The notes: generated from the sequence alone by a model not told the origin. A stretch of DNA of 64,000 nucleotides from Paenibacillus sp. MBLB1832 (GCF_032271945.1 NZ_CP130319.1:1135001-1199000), one strand, 5' to 3'. Shown: positions 12,235 to 21,244, counted from the stretch's first letter. Translations and numbers: made by a program.

Positions 12235-12342
12235 TTACCAAACAAAAGTCATTGTAACGATAACAAGCAAAACGAACAGAACAAGAACAACAGCAGCGGA
12301 CGTATGATGTCCAACTGTACCAGTACCTACAGCAACACCCAT
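12235..12342 (-). CDS. YjcZ-family sporulation mini-protein
   Basis: A 35-residue protein read on the minus strand: a short Gly/Thr/His N-terminus followed by one very hydrophobic segment (AAVVLVLFVLLVIVTMTF) ending in Trp. This is the pattern of YjcZ-type small sporulation membrane proteins. A strong ribosome site GGGGGGTGA lies just before the ATG. Another member of the family is at 21245-21349. It is too short for routine gene finding. Confidence 0.75.
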   Translation of the reverse strand: MGVAVGTGTVGHHTSAAVVLVLFVLLVIVTMTFVW

Positions 12343-12531
12343 TTATGTCACCCCCCATCTAGGAATGCTCTTCCGCAGAGGCGGATGAGAGACAATACTA
12401 TCCTATGGAAGGAAATCAACATTTGATTGGGTGTTTAGCCTATATGGGTGGAGAGAGGAGGCACTTTTAGGCAGCAGCCCGTTTTTGACAAAAGCGGGAG
12501 GGAAGTTGAACAAGTAACAAGGGCCCTCCAT

Positions 12532-13299
12532 ATGGTAGAAAAGGACGTATGCCATCGTGGAGGTGCAAGGGGTATCGAGTACTTGGATATGTTAGCAAAG
12601 CTGGGAATCGGTAACGCGCATCCTGGGGGGTTCGGAGAGACCATTGAACAATTGAAGGTATATCCGATTGAACCAGGGAAAAAGGTGCTGGAGGTAGGCT
12701 GCGGAACAGGAAGAACTGCTTGCTATTTGGCAGAGCAAGGGTGCGAAGTGACAGCCGTTGATATTCGGCCGGAGATGATCACCAAAGCGAAAATTCGCGC
12801 TGAGAAGCAAGGCGCTCAGGTTGAGTTCCTCATTGGAGATGTATGTCAGTTGCCTTTTGAAGATGGGACATTTGATGTTGTCATGGTGGAATCTGTGACG
12901 AACTTCGCGGATGCGCAGAAGGCGGTAAGCGAATATTATCGCGTCTTAAAGCCTGGAGGTAAGCTCTACGACCGCGAAGTGATCAAGGTGAAGGAGATGA
13001 CATCTGGCATCCACAGAGCGTTGTGCAGCTTCTATGGGGTAAGCAGGATTTATAAATTGGAGGAGTGGCAGGAGTTATTCGAAGCAAATAATTTCGTTGA
13101 TGTGACATCAACAGGTATTCATCCGTTCCCACTTACGATGTTTGAAGATCAGGTGCAGCATCCAGATCCTGTTCATTTGTCTGATCGTCAATCGTTTATG
13201 GACCCGCGAATCTGGCAAATCACCGCTCGTTATGATGAATTAGTAAACAAATATCATCCCTATATGGGGTACACATTGATGATAGGTTCGAAGGCGTAA
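12532..13299 (+). CDS. Class I SAM-dependent methyltransferase
   Basis: Rossmann-fold methyltransferase of about 255 residues. Motif I is VLEVGCGTGRTACYL, then VTAVDIRPEMI for binding the ribose, the acidic motif FDVVMVESV and the post-motif LKPGGKLY. Small-molecule or quinone-type methyltransferases share this form; the substrate is unknown. The start is uncertain. ATG 12532 has AAGGG eight bases before it. A longer frame from GTG 12448 has its GGAGG inside the frame, and TTG 12583 is another option. It stands alone with no clear functional partner. Confidence 0.85.
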   Translation: MVEKDVCHRGGARGIEYLDMLAKLGIGNAHPGGFGETIEQLKVYPIEPGKKVLEVGCGTGRTACYLAEQGCEVTAVDIRPEMITKAKIRAEKQGAQVEFLIGDVCQLPFEDGTFDVVMVESVTNFADAQKAVSEYYRVLKPGGKLYDREVIKVKEMTSGIHRALCSFYGVSRIYKLEEWQELFEANNFVDVTSTGIHPFPLTMFEDQVQHPDPVHLSDRQSFMDPRIWQITARYDELVNKYHPYMGYTLMIGSKA

Positions 13300-13376
13300 G
13301 GCCAAACTAAGAAGCAGGAAAATGGTTCCTTCATGGCGAAGCATATGAGAAAGATTATCATTGGAGGCTGCTTCTG

Positions 13377-14591
13377 TTGAATGTAGAAGAGATTTCTGAA
13401 CGAATTTCGAACCGCAAAGCCAAAGAAGTATATGAGTTGATTACACGTCAGAAGACGGTTTCCAAAATAGACTTACTAGACCAGAGCGGCATGACAGTCT
13501 CGACCCTAACAAGACTTCTAGAAGAGTTAACGAGTCAAGGGCTGATCTTGGAATCTGGTTTTGGCGCATCCACAGGCGGGCGTAGGCCAATTCTGTATGA
13601 GAAGAATCCGGCCTATGCTTATATTTTTGGCTTGGAGATCTCTCGCACACTTTCGAAACTTGTGCTTGTTGATTTGGGCATGAATAAGCTAGATGGCATC
13701 AGCTGGACCATGACCGAGGTCATGTCCCCAGATGTGTTAGTTCCACTTATCGTTCAAGAAGCACAGCGAATGTTAGGGAAGCATGGTATTCCGATCTCGG
13801 ACGTATTGGGGATGGGGATTGGTGCCGTAGGCCCTGTTGACCGAATCAATGGGTTTATTCTCGACCCGTCCTATTTCCAAGCGAAGGGTTGGCGTAACGT
13901 CGATATCTGTCGCCTGTTAAGCCGCGAGTTAGGCATACCAGCTATGCTCGATAATGGAGCGAACACCGCCATTCTGGCCGAATCTTGGCATCAGCGTTCA
14001 CGCAGCTTCAAGCATCTCCTCTATATTCACGCGGGCGTCGGCTTGCGCTCGTCGATGGTGTCTCAAGGCAAGGTGATCTACGGCGCCGTAGATATGGAAG
14101 GCTCCGTGGGTCAAATGATTATTCAAACCGATGGCGTGCCCCATCGTAATGTGACTGGCAATTATGGTGCGTTGGAGTCCTATGCCTCCCTGTATGCCAT
14201 CGAAAAAGCAGCGAAATCTGCTTTAAAGCAAGGCAGATCTAGCGCGCTTCTACATATGATTGACGACCCCGAGCAAGTCACGTATACGCACATCATGGAT
14301 GCGCTCAAAAAAAATGATCCCCTGGCTGTGGAGATCGTAACGGAGGCGGCAACCTATTTCGGAATCGGACTTGCCAATTTATTGAATATTCTGCATCCAG
14401 AGAAGGTAATCATCGGGGGGCCGTTAATTACGGGATCTGAGCTATTTTTTCAAACAGCGACACAGGTCGCGATTCGTAAAACGTATTATTACCCTGCCTA
14501 CCAAGTTGTATTTAGTAAGGGTAAGCTAGGGGATGAAGCCCTTGCCATCGGAGCAGCGGTCATGGTGATGGATCAGCTCGTTAAACTGTAG
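13377..14591 (+). CDS. ROK-family transcriptional regulator (NagC/XylR type)
   Basis: A 404-residue sugar-responsive repressor. An N-terminal winged helix-turn-helix (about 15-65) is followed by a ROK sugar-kinase-like domain with GIGAVGPVD, DNGANTAILAE and a C-terminal HPEKVIIGG segment. The TTG start follows GGAGGC by nine bases. Proteins of this family bind a free or phosphorylated sugar and control catabolic genes. No sugar operon is adjacent: upstream is a methyltransferase and the 3' end overlaps a convergent hydrolase gene by 11 bases. Its target is therefore unclear. Confidence 0.9.
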   Translation: MNVEEISERISNRKAKEVYELITRQKTVSKIDLLDQSGMTVSTLTRLLEELTSQGLILESGFGASTGGRRPILYEKNPAYAYIFGLEISRTLSKLVLVDLGMNKLDGISWTMTEVMSPDVLVPLIVQEAQRMLGKHGIPISDVLGMGIGAVGPVDRINGFILDPSYFQAKGWRNVDICRLLSRELGIPAMLDNGANTAILAESWHQRSRSFKHLLYIHAGVGLRSSMVSQGKVIYGAVDMEGSVGQMIIQTDGVPHRNVTGNYGALESYASLYAIEKAAKSALKQGRSSALLHMIDDPEQVTYTHIMDALKKNDPLAVEIVTEAATYFGIGLANLLNILHPEKVIIGGPLITGSELFFQTATQVAIRKTYYYPAYQVVFSKGKLGDEALAIGAAVMVMDQLVKL

Positions 14592-15381
14592 TTTCCTTTA
14601 GGAAGGCATGAAGCAGTTTGTTGAAGGCTGCTGGTGTCTCCATCGGCGTCAGGTGCGATGCACCTGGGATCACATGGAAGCTCGCGCCAGGTATGTGATC
14701 AGCCATTGTCTTCATGACGTCAGGCGGTGCTATCGCATCCTGTTCACCTGCAATGACGAGCGTGGGTACTTGGATCGCAGGCAGCAGCTTCACAGAGTCC
14801 TCACGAAAGGCCATCGCAATGCTGGCGTGGACAAGCCCTTCTGCTGGCATGCTGTCCATGATGGTGCGCAGGTTGTCGATCAATTGCGGCTGCCCCTTCA
14901 CGGTTTCAGCCGTGACAAGCTTAGGCAGCATGGCATCCCGGGCTGCCGCGGCACCTTTCTCATAGAGCGAGGCGGCCATGTTCATTCGATTTTTGCGCCC
15001 TTCGGGTCCATCCCCTTCAGCGCGCGTATTTGCCAGAATCAACGCAGAGAACCGTTCTGGTGCCAAACGAAGTAAAGCAAAAGCGACGTAGCCGCCCATG
15101 GAGAAGCCTCCTAAGGTGGCTTTTTCGATGTTTAACGCATCCATGAGAGCTAGGATGTCTTGGGCATAAGCATGTAACGACATCGTCCCCGTGGGCAGAT
15201 CCGATTGCCCCATCCCACGGAAATCTGGCGTAATGACACGATAATGAGGCGATAAAGATTCAACCTGAGCTTGCCACATCCGATGATCCAGCGGGAAGCC
15301 GTGAAGCAGAATAAGGGGGGCTCCAAGGTCTTGTCCTTGATCTTGAACGAAGATGTCAGTACCGTTTACGTGTTTTTTCAT
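14581..15381 (-). CDS. Alpha/beta-fold hydrolase
   Basis: A 266-residue cytoplasmic hydrolase with a readable catalytic triad: nucleophile Ser in GFSMGG, Asp in GEQDAIAPP, His in GASHLTPME. The oxyanion motif HGFPLDHRMW is near residue 28. It resembles the 3-oxoadipate enol-lactonase/BioH-like group, but the substrate cannot be assigned. Its 3' end overlaps the convergent ROK gene. Confidence 0.9.
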   Translation of the reverse strand: MKKHVNGTDIFVQDQGQDLGAPLILLHGFPLDHRMWQAQVESLSPHYRVITPDFRGMGQSDLPTGTMSLHAYAQDILALMDALNIEKATLGGFSMGGYVAFALLRLAPERFSALILANTRAEGDGPEGRKNRMNMAASLYEKGAAAARDAMLPKLVTAETVKGQPQLIDNLRTIMDSMPAEGLVHASIAMAFREDSVKLLPAIQVPTLVIAGEQDAIAPPDVMKTMADHIPGASFHVIPGASHLTPMETPAAFNKLLHAFLKETTV

Positions 15382-15550
15382 TCTTTTTCACGCTCCAATA
15401 AGTCGAATTTGCATAAAAATATCGAAAAAGTTATGTCTTCATACTTTCATTATGGTTAACTCATACTTACTTAACATTTCATTGCTATTCTCTGATTATA
15501 CCTATCACGCATCACCAAGAACAGGGAACCGATACTTTTATTTTCACGAA

Positions 15551-15841
15551 ATGGGGTTTATTGAGATGACCAAAAAACCATGGTCCACCCAAGAGCTGGA
15601 CAAACTCATTCGCCTTTCCTCTGAATGCCCGCCAGTTGTTATTGCCAGAGAATTATCGCGTCCTGTAACGTCTGTCCGTAAAAAAATGCGTGAAATGGGT
15701 GTTAGCTATGTGTCCGGAGAGCAGTGGAAAAAGAGTCAAATTCAATTCCTAATTTCCGATGAAGGTACTTCCTACAAAAACAAGCATAAACTAACGTATG
15801 AATCGCATGAAAGTGAATTTGAATCCCCCGTTTCTGGATGA
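15551..15841 (+). CDS. Small SANT/Myb-like DNA-binding hypothetical protein
   Basis: About 96 residues. KKPWSTQELDKLIRLSSE followed by VIARELSRPVTSVRKKMREM reads as a single Myb/SANT-type or Rsf-like helix-turn-helix, with the tryptophan-spaced first helix and the recognition helix SVRKK. The tail is polar and acidic. The start could be ATG 15551 or ATG 15566; no strong ribosome site is seen for either. A second short frame overlaps its 3' end. Confidence 0.55.
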   Translation: MGFIEMTKKPWSTQELDKLIRLSSECPPVVIARELSRPVTSVRKKMREMGVSYVSGEQWKKSQIQFLISDEGTSYKNKHKLTYESHESEFESPVSG

Positions 15842-15950
15842 GTTCTGGACAACCTTAGTGAAAATGGCCAGAGTGGCTAAAAAGAGGGGGAAGCGTGTCG
15901 ATGTTCTCTCGTTTATCGATACATACCGCAAGATTCGTATTGGCGGCTAA
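15798..15950 (+). CDS. Possible overlapping small basic protein
   Basis: A 50-residue frame that starts inside the preceding gene (a different frame, overlap 44 bases) and continues past its stop to TAA 15950. It is rich in Lys/Arg (VAKKRGKRV) with an amphipathic appearance (FLDEFWTTLVKMARVAKK). No ribosome site is visible, so translation would depend on coupling. It could also be a frameshifted continuation of the preceding gene. Function unknown. Confidence 0.35.
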   Translation: MNRMKVNLNPPFLDEFWTTLVKMARVAKKRGKRVDVLSFIDTYRKIRIGG

Positions 15951-15970
15951 TTGCATAGATGACTCCCATT

Positions 15971-16010
15971 AAAGGTGAAATCCCGTTTCGGCGTGAATTC
16001 ACCTTTTTTC
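15971..16010 (+). terminator. Terminator after the SANT-like gene
   Basis: Stem AAAGGTGAA (15971-15979) pairs TTCACCTTT (15998-16006) and runs into TTTTTTC. Confidence 0.8.
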
Positions 16011-16150
16011 TTATGTAGAGGGAATCCTATGGATCAGAATAAGGTGATAAATTTAGGAATTATAAGCTATTTTTAAGGTTGTTGCGCTATGATAAGTAGG
16101 ATAGGGAAAAAACGGGAATTGAACGTACGTTATTGGGGGGATGTGGCGCG

Positions 16151-17476
16151 ATGGAATCAAAAAGAGGCTGGTTGAAGCAATCTTTTGGAAAGCGGTTAAA
16201 TGCGATTCATAGCTGGAATGCTTGGATTTTGGTATTGCTGACGGTTACGGGCATCGTACTTAGCATTGGCGCCATTCGCGGGGATCTGGGCGGTTGGCGA
16301 GTAACGCTGAAGCAGCTGCATATTTATCTAGGTGTCGCTTCGATTCTGCTTCTTATGCTGTACGCGCCAATGATTCGCAAACATTGGCGCCAGATTCGCA
16401 CGCGGCGCAATCAACGCGCGAATCTGGTGTTCGTGCTGGCCCTGCTGATCGGTTGGGCCGTATCGGGGGTGATTCTGTGGCAGTTCCGCCACATGCCACC
16501 AGCTTTAAACAACACGGCACTGTTCGTGCATGATGGGCTTACCTGGGTCGGCGTGCCGTATGCCGTGTACCACGCCATCTCGCGCAGCCGATGGCTGAAG
16601 CGCCAGCAGCGGCTCGAGCAAGCTGCCGCTGTGGTGAGACCGCCCGCCGCAAGTGAAGCAGCGGCGGCGATTCCAGTTCCGGCGGCGACGGATGACGCCG
16701 CCGCGGAGCGCACCGCAGCGCAGGCGGTCATCGCTGCGCTGAAAGCATCGCCGATCACACGCGCCTCCTTCCTGCGACTCGTCGCAGGGGTGGTGCTCGT
16801 GATCGCGGTCGGTCCTGCCTTTTATCGCTGGATAAAAGGCGCTTTGGACACCGGCGGTTCATCGACCGCCGAGTATGTGGCGAACGACGGCAACCGCATG
16901 CTGCCGGCGCCAGAGCCACTGCCTGACTCCGCCGCCGTCGTAGGCGGAGGGGCGAAAGGCAATTTCCGCATCTACACGGTGACGGAAATTCCCTCTTTTT
17001 CGTCCGACACGTGGAAATTCGCGATTTCTGGTCTAGTTGATCGTCCCAATGCATGGAATTGGGAGCAGTTCTTGAAGCTGAAGCGGACGGTCCAGGTGAG
17101 TGATTTCCACTGTGTGACGGGCTGGTCGGTCTATAAGTGTACCTGGGAAGGCATACCCCTGAAACAAATGCTGGAGGCGGCTGGGGTGCAAGCCTCAGCG
17201 AAGTACGTGAAATTTTACTCGGGCGATAAAGTATATACCGATGCGCTGTCGCTGGAGCAGGCGGGGGGCGACGATATTATGGTGGCGGTGCTCATGGATG
17301 GCAAACCGATACCCCAGCAATTAGGCGGCCCTGTTCGATTAATCGTTCCGCAAATGTATGCGTATAAGTCTGTTAAATGGCTGCAGGGCATCGAACTGAT
17401 CGAGAAAGAGCATCTGGGCTATTGGGAAGTAAGAGGCTATGATAACGATGCCTGGGTGGGTAGTTCGAACACATGA
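16151..17476 (+). CDS. Membrane-anchored molybdopterin-dependent oxidoreductase
   Basis: A 441-residue fusion. The N-terminal half has about four membrane segments resembling a cytochrome b561-type di-haem anchor (HSWNAW near residue 20, QLHIYLGVAS, FVHDGLTWVG). Then come an Ala/Pro-rich linker (about 155-200), another hydrophobic segment, and a sulfite-oxidase-like molybdopterin domain with FHCVTGWSV, whose Cys is the expected molybdenum ligand. It probably passes electrons between an extracytoplasmic substrate and the membrane quinone pool. ATG 16151 has GGGGGG ten bases upstream. The four genes that follow make or handle molybdenum cofactor, which fits. Confidence 0.88.
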   Translation: MESKRGWLKQSFGKRLNAIHSWNAWILVLLTVTGIVLSIGAIRGDLGGWRVTLKQLHIYLGVASILLLMLYAPMIRKHWRQIRTRRNQRANLVFVLALLIGWAVSGVILWQFRHMPPALNNTALFVHDGLTWVGVPYAVYHAISRSRWLKRQQRLEQAAAVVRPPAASEAAAAIPVPAATDDAAAERTAAQAVIAALKASPITRASFLRLVAGVVLVIAVGPAFYRWIKGALDTGGSSTAEYVANDGNRMLPAPEPLPDSAAVVGGGAKGNFRIYTVTEIPSFSSDTWKFAISGLVDRPNAWNWEQFLKLKRTVQVSDFHCVTGWSVYKCTWEGIPLKQMLEAAGVQASAKYVKFYSGDKVYTDALSLEQAGGDDIMVAVLMDGKPIPQQLGGPVRLIVPQMYAYKSVKWLQGIELIEKEHLGYWEVRGYDNDAWVGSSNT

Positions 17477-17570
17477 TTAGCAGAAATTACGGAAGTTGGC
17501 ACTGACTTTTGAGAGGGTTTTTGATATAGTAAGGGCAAAGAATCCAGTTCGGAAAAGAGGGATATTTGCC

Positions 17571-18215
17571 ATGCAAATTTGTTCGCTTAACGTGGGGGTA
17601 CCCCAAACGATGATATACCAAGGAAAAGAGCTGACCACAGGGATCTTGAAGACACCGGTCAGCTCCTCTTTGTATGTGTCCAAGGTACAAATCGAAGGGG
17701 ACGGGCAAGCGGATTTAACCGTACATGGCGGCCCAGATAAAGCGATTTGCGTCTATCCAGAAGAACACTACGCCTTTTGGGAGAAGCTTCTGGGAAAGAA
17801 GTTGGAACGGGGAACTTTTGGCGAAAATTTAACACTGCGCGGTGTGAGAGAACATGAGATTGGCATCGGCGACATCTTGGCTATTGGCGAGGTAATCGTT
17901 CAAGTATCCCAGCCGAGGCAGCCCTGTCATAAGCTAGCGAAGCGACTGGATTGGCCAGAAGCCGTGCTGCGGGTTCAGGAGTCAGGGTTAACAGGATATT
18001 ATTTTCGCGTGTTAAAAGAGGGCTATATCGCGCCTGAATCGGAGATCAGTCGTATCGCAAGCGACGAGGGCAGGGTAACGGTTGCGTTCGCGAACAAGTT
18101 AAGATATGAAGATAAGTTCAATCGAGAAGGTATTCAGAGGCTGCTTGCCGTAGCGGCGCTGTCGGGTTCTTGGAGGCAAACTTTCGAGAAGCGATTAGCG
18201 GAGTTGAACGTATGA
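17571..18215 (+). CDS. MOSC-domain protein (YiiM-like)
   Basis: 214 residues from ATG 17571, which has AAAAGAGGG about ten bases upstream. The MOSC core carries VHGGPDKAICVYPEEHY and GTFGENLTL, and the conserved cysteine in QPRQPCHKLAKR that carries sulfur or the cofactor in this family. MOSC proteins bind molybdenum cofactor or reduce N-hydroxylated compounds. Its stop codon overlaps the mobA start (ATGA). Confidence 0.9.
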   Translation: MQICSLNVGVPQTMIYQGKELTTGILKTPVSSSLYVSKVQIEGDGQADLTVHGGPDKAICVYPEEHYAFWEKLLGKKLERGTFGENLTLRGVREHEIGIGDILAIGEVIVQVSQPRQPCHKLAKRLDWPEAVLRVQESGLTGYYFRVLKEGYIAPESEISRIASDEGRVTVAFANKLRYEDKFNREGIQRLLAVAALSGSWRQTFEKRLAELNV

Positions 18216-18850
18216 CGCGTATGCCGATCACGGGGGTCATCCTTGCTGGGGGATTGAACCGTCGCATGGAAGGAAGAGCCAAGGCGCTCCTGACTGTACA
18301 AGGTGAGGCATTAATCGTACGGCAATTGAAGGAGATGTCAGCTGTTTGTGGGCAGCTCATTGTGGTGACGAATGAGGCCGAGGCCTTGCAGACAATGATT
18401 GGACAAAGCTTGGACATGAATGTCACCTATGTGACGGATGTTTATCGTCAAAACGGTCCTCTAAGCGGCATTCATGCAGCTGCGCTTGCAGCCACGATGC
18501 CGCATCTGTGGATTGTCGGCTGCGATATGCCCTTGATTTCAAGCGAAGCTGCAGCAGCGATGGTTTCCCTGTGCCGCGACGAAAATGTGGACGCCGTTAT
18601 TCCAGAAATCGATGGACGCCTCCATCCGCTGCACGGCATTTATGCACGAGAGGTTGGTCCTGAGGCTGAACTTCATTTGCAAAAAGAAAGCTACAAGCTG
18701 ATGAAGCTGCTCGATCATTTGGATTGGCTGCCTGTAAGGAATGATTTCTTCAAGCAGCGTCAGCTGCGTACAAATTTTGTTGTGAATGTGAATACACCCC
18801 AGGATTTCGCTGATATGTTAACAAATCTATCATCATTTACTGATTTTTGA
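18212..18850 (+). CDS. mobA: Molybdenum cofactor guanylyltransferase
   Basis: About 212 residues. A nucleotidyltransferase fold with the N-terminal signature GVILAGGLNRRMEGRAKALL and metal-binding VGCDMPLIS. The enzyme joins GMP from GTP to molybdopterin to make the guanine dinucleotide form. It starts in the ATGA overlap with the MOSC gene, so the two are coupled. A sulfite-oxidase-type enzyme does not need the dinucleotide form, so another Mo enzyme elsewhere in the genome is expected. Confidence 0.92.
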   Translation: MTRMPITGVILAGGLNRRMEGRAKALLTVQGEALIVRQLKEMSAVCGQLIVVTNEAEALQTMIGQSLDMNVTYVTDVYRQNGPLSGIHAAALAATMPHLWIVGCDMPLISSEAAAAMVSLCRDENVDAVIPEIDGRLHPLHGIYAREVGPEAELHLQKESYKLMKLLDHLDWLPVRNDFFKQRQLRTNFVVNVNTPQDFADMLTNLSSFTDF

Positions 18851-18893
18851 TAGAAAATATGCCATAATGAACGGAGAGAGAAGGTGAACTCCA

Positions 18894-19898
18894 ATGCCAA
18901 AACTGCTGCTTGACCGCTTTGGGCGCATGCATGATTACCTGCGTATCTCAGTGACAGATCGATGTAATTTGCGATGTGTGTATTGCATGCCAGAAGAAGG
19001 AATGGAATTTGAACCCGATGAGAAGCTGTTAACTTTTGAAGAAATTACAGAGGTTGTCCGTGTCTTGGCGGGTCTAGGCGTTCGTAAATTGCGATTAACT
19101 GGGGGAGAGCCCTTAGTTCGTAAAAATTTGGAACACCTCATCCAATCCCTATCACAGATTCCTGGTATTGAAGATATTGCGTTGACAACGAACGGGATTT
19201 ACTTTGCGTCACGGGCAGAGAAGCTGCGTGCTGCAGGGTTAACTCGTGTAAATATAAGTTTGGATTCCTTGCGAGCCGATCGATTCTCAATGATTACGCG
19301 CGGCGGCGATATCCGTCGTGTGCTAGCTTCGATTGAAGAAGCCTATCGGGTCGGGATTACTCCGATTAAGCTGAATGTCGTTCTAATGAAGGGCATTAAT
19401 GATGATGAAATTGCTGACTTTTTGCAAATGACGATCGATCGCCCGATTCAAGTTCGTTTCATTGAATATATGCCAATTGGACACCAAGACCAAGATTGGA
19501 AAAGCCGTTATCTATCGCTTACGACTGTACTTGATCGTTGTAAGGAAAGGGGCTGGAATGCCACCGCTTCGGATGCGGTATACGGTAATGGACCTGCCCA
19601 GAACTATCGGATTGACGGCGCATTAGGCTCATTCGGATTGATCCATCCCATCAGTGATCATTTCTGTGAAACGTGTAATCGCCTGCGGCTTACGGCAGAT
19701 GGGAACATCAAGCCTTGCCTGTATTGGTCGGATGAATTTAATGTGCGCAAATATATCGGGGACGATGCTGCGGTGGAAGATTTGTTCTTCCGTGCGCTGG
19801 ATATTAAACCGCAAAATCATGAGATGGCACAAGCGCTGATGAATGAGGAGCAATCTCATACACCAACCATTCGCAGGATGTCACAAATCGGCGGCTAG
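18894..19898 (+). CDS. moaA: GTP 3',8-cyclase MoaA
   Basis: Radical-SAM enzyme of 334 residues for the first step of molybdenum cofactor synthesis, converting GTP to 3',8-cyclo-dihydro-GTP. The N-terminal [4Fe-4S] cysteines are Cys24, Cys28 and Cys31 (CNLRCVYC), with the SAM-binding GGEP. The C-terminal second cluster is FCETCNRLRLT...KPCLYW. The essential C-terminal Gly-Gly tail is present. It lies between mobA and moeA on the same strand with short gaps. Confidence 0.96.
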   Translation: MPKLLLDRFGRMHDYLRISVTDRCNLRCVYCMPEEGMEFEPDEKLLTFEEITEVVRVLAGLGVRKLRLTGGEPLVRKNLEHLIQSLSQIPGIEDIALTTNGIYFASRAEKLRAAGLTRVNISLDSLRADRFSMITRGGDIRRVLASIEEAYRVGITPIKLNVVLMKGINDDEIADFLQMTIDRPIQVRFIEYMPIGHQDQDWKSRYLSLTTVLDRCKERGWNATASDAVYGNGPAQNYRIDGALGSFGLIHPISDHFCETCNRLRLTADGNIKPCLYWSDEFNVRKYIGDDAAVEDLFFRALDIKPQNHEMAQALMNEEQSHTPTIRRMSQIGG

Positions 19899-19920
19899 GA
19901 ATTAGGGAGGCAGGAAGCAA

Positions 19921-21183
19921 GTGAATAGTGAGCTGAAGCTGAGATTTGGCCGTCAAGTGATCTCCGTTGATGAAGCGCGAGCCAAACTCTATGAATACTG
20001 CCAACCAGCGAAGGTAGAAGCTGTTCCATTGGAGCGTTCAATCGGCAGAACGTTGGCGGTGGATATTTACGCGAATCACAATGTGCCGCATTTCCGCCGC
20101 TCGGGTGTAGATGGGTATGCGGTTCGTTCCAAGGATATACTTACAGCCTCACCTGAGACGCCTGCTCTTCTTCAGGTCATTGAACGGATTCCTAGCGGTA
20201 CGGTTCCAACACGAACGATTGGAGCTGGCATGGCAGCCCGCATTATGACGGGTGCACCCGTACCAGATGGCGCAGATGCCGTCGTCATGTTGGAGATGAC
20301 GGATTCCTTGCAGGATGAAGCGCAAACGAATGCGCATGTACGTATTAAGAAAAATGTGCAAGCGGGCAGCAATATCACACCGATTGCGGGTGAAATTGCG
20401 CATGGGGATGCTCTTATAGCCAAAGGGTCGCAGATCGGTGCAGGTGAAATCGCGATTTTGGCGACATTTGGCTTCTCGGAGGTCTCGGTATTTTGCAAAC
20501 CGACGGTTGCTATTTTTTCAACGGGATCTGAGTTGCTACAGGTTGAGCAGCGTTTGCAGCCTGGTAAAATCCGCAATAGCAACAGCTATATGCTAGCGGC
20601 ACAAGTGGAAGCCGCTGGCGGCTCGGCCCAAATTATGCCTGTGCTCAGTGACGATCCGCGCCACGTTCAGGCGGCTTTGGAAGCCATTCTACCTGATGTC
20701 GATCTCGTTCTTACGTCTGGCGGTGTTTCGGTAGGGGATTATGATGTGTTGGTGGATCTGTTCGGCCATTTCGAGGGCAAATTGTTGTTCAATAAAGTTG
20801 CCATGCGGCCTGGAACACCAACGAGTGCAGCTGTATGGAAAGGGAAGCTGCTTCTCGCACTATCAGGCAATCCTGGGGCATCCTTCGTCGGATTTGAGTT
20901 ATTCGCCAAGCCGCTAATGAAAGCTATGATGGGCAGTCAGCAGCCCGTTGGTGAAGCGCACACCGCCTTTCTGGATGTGCCCTATGATAAGCCTTCGGCT
21001 TACCCGCGGTATATTCGCGGAACTACGCGCCTGGAGGCAGGAACCGTATGGGTTCGCCCAGCGGGGATTGATAAGTCGAGTATTATGGTATCCATTAAGG
21101 ATGCGGATTGCTTGATTTGTCTGCCCGCGGGAGGAAGTGGGTATGCGCGAGGCGATCGTGTGCAAGTATGGGCAACGAAATAA
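19921..21183 (+). CDS. moeA: Molybdopterin molybdotransferase MoeA
   Basis: 420 residues; inserts molybdate into adenylylated molybdopterin. MoeA landmarks are RSGVDGYA, MTGAPVPDGADAVV, FSTGSEL, TSGGVSVGDYD and ALSGNPGASFVGFE. GTG start with AGGAAG upstream. Last gene of the Mo block. Genes for moaC, moaD, moaE and mogA are not in this window. Confidence 0.96.
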   Translation: MNSELKLRFGRQVISVDEARAKLYEYCQPAKVEAVPLERSIGRTLAVDIYANHNVPHFRRSGVDGYAVRSKDILTASPETPALLQVIERIPSGTVPTRTIGAGMAARIMTGAPVPDGADAVVMLEMTDSLQDEAQTNAHVRIKKNVQAGSNITPIAGEIAHGDALIAKGSQIGAGEIAILATFGFSEVSVFCKPTVAIFSTGSELLQVEQRLQPGKIRNSNSYMLAAQVEAAGGSAQIMPVLSDDPRHVQAALEAILPDVDLVLTSGGVSVGDYDVLVDLFGHFEGKLLFNKVAMRPGTPTSAAVWKGKLLLALSGNPGASFVGFELFAKPLMKAMMGSQQPVGEAHTAFLDVPYDKPSAYPRYIRGTTRLEAGTVWVRPAGIDKSSIMVSIKDADCLICLPAGGSGYARGDRVQVWATK

Positions 21184-21197
21184 ATTATAAATAAAAA

Positions 21198-21233
21198 GAC
21201 AAGACCCACTCAGACTGAGTGGGTCTTGTTTTC
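21198..21233 (+). terminator. Terminator after moeA
   Basis: A 14-bp stem (21199-21212 with 21216-21229, loop GAC) flanked by A and T runs. It also faces the convergent mini-gene at 21245 and can serve both directions. Confidence 0.93.
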
Positions 21234-21244
21234 TTAGCTTTCGC

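Noticed and set aside
12448-12531. GTG-started N-terminal extension of the methyltransferase
   Set aside because: The best ribosome-site-like GGAGG lies inside this frame right after the GTG, and the extension adds no family-like sequence. It is kept only as an alternative start.
12451-12531. T-box-like bases (AACAAGGGCCC) before the methyltransferase
   Set aside because: No specifier loop or full T-box consensus, and no amino-acid-related gene follows.
17496-17570. 25-codon upstream extension of the MOSC protein
   Set aside because: ATG 17571 has a proper ribosome site and begins the normal family N-terminus (MQICSLNVG).
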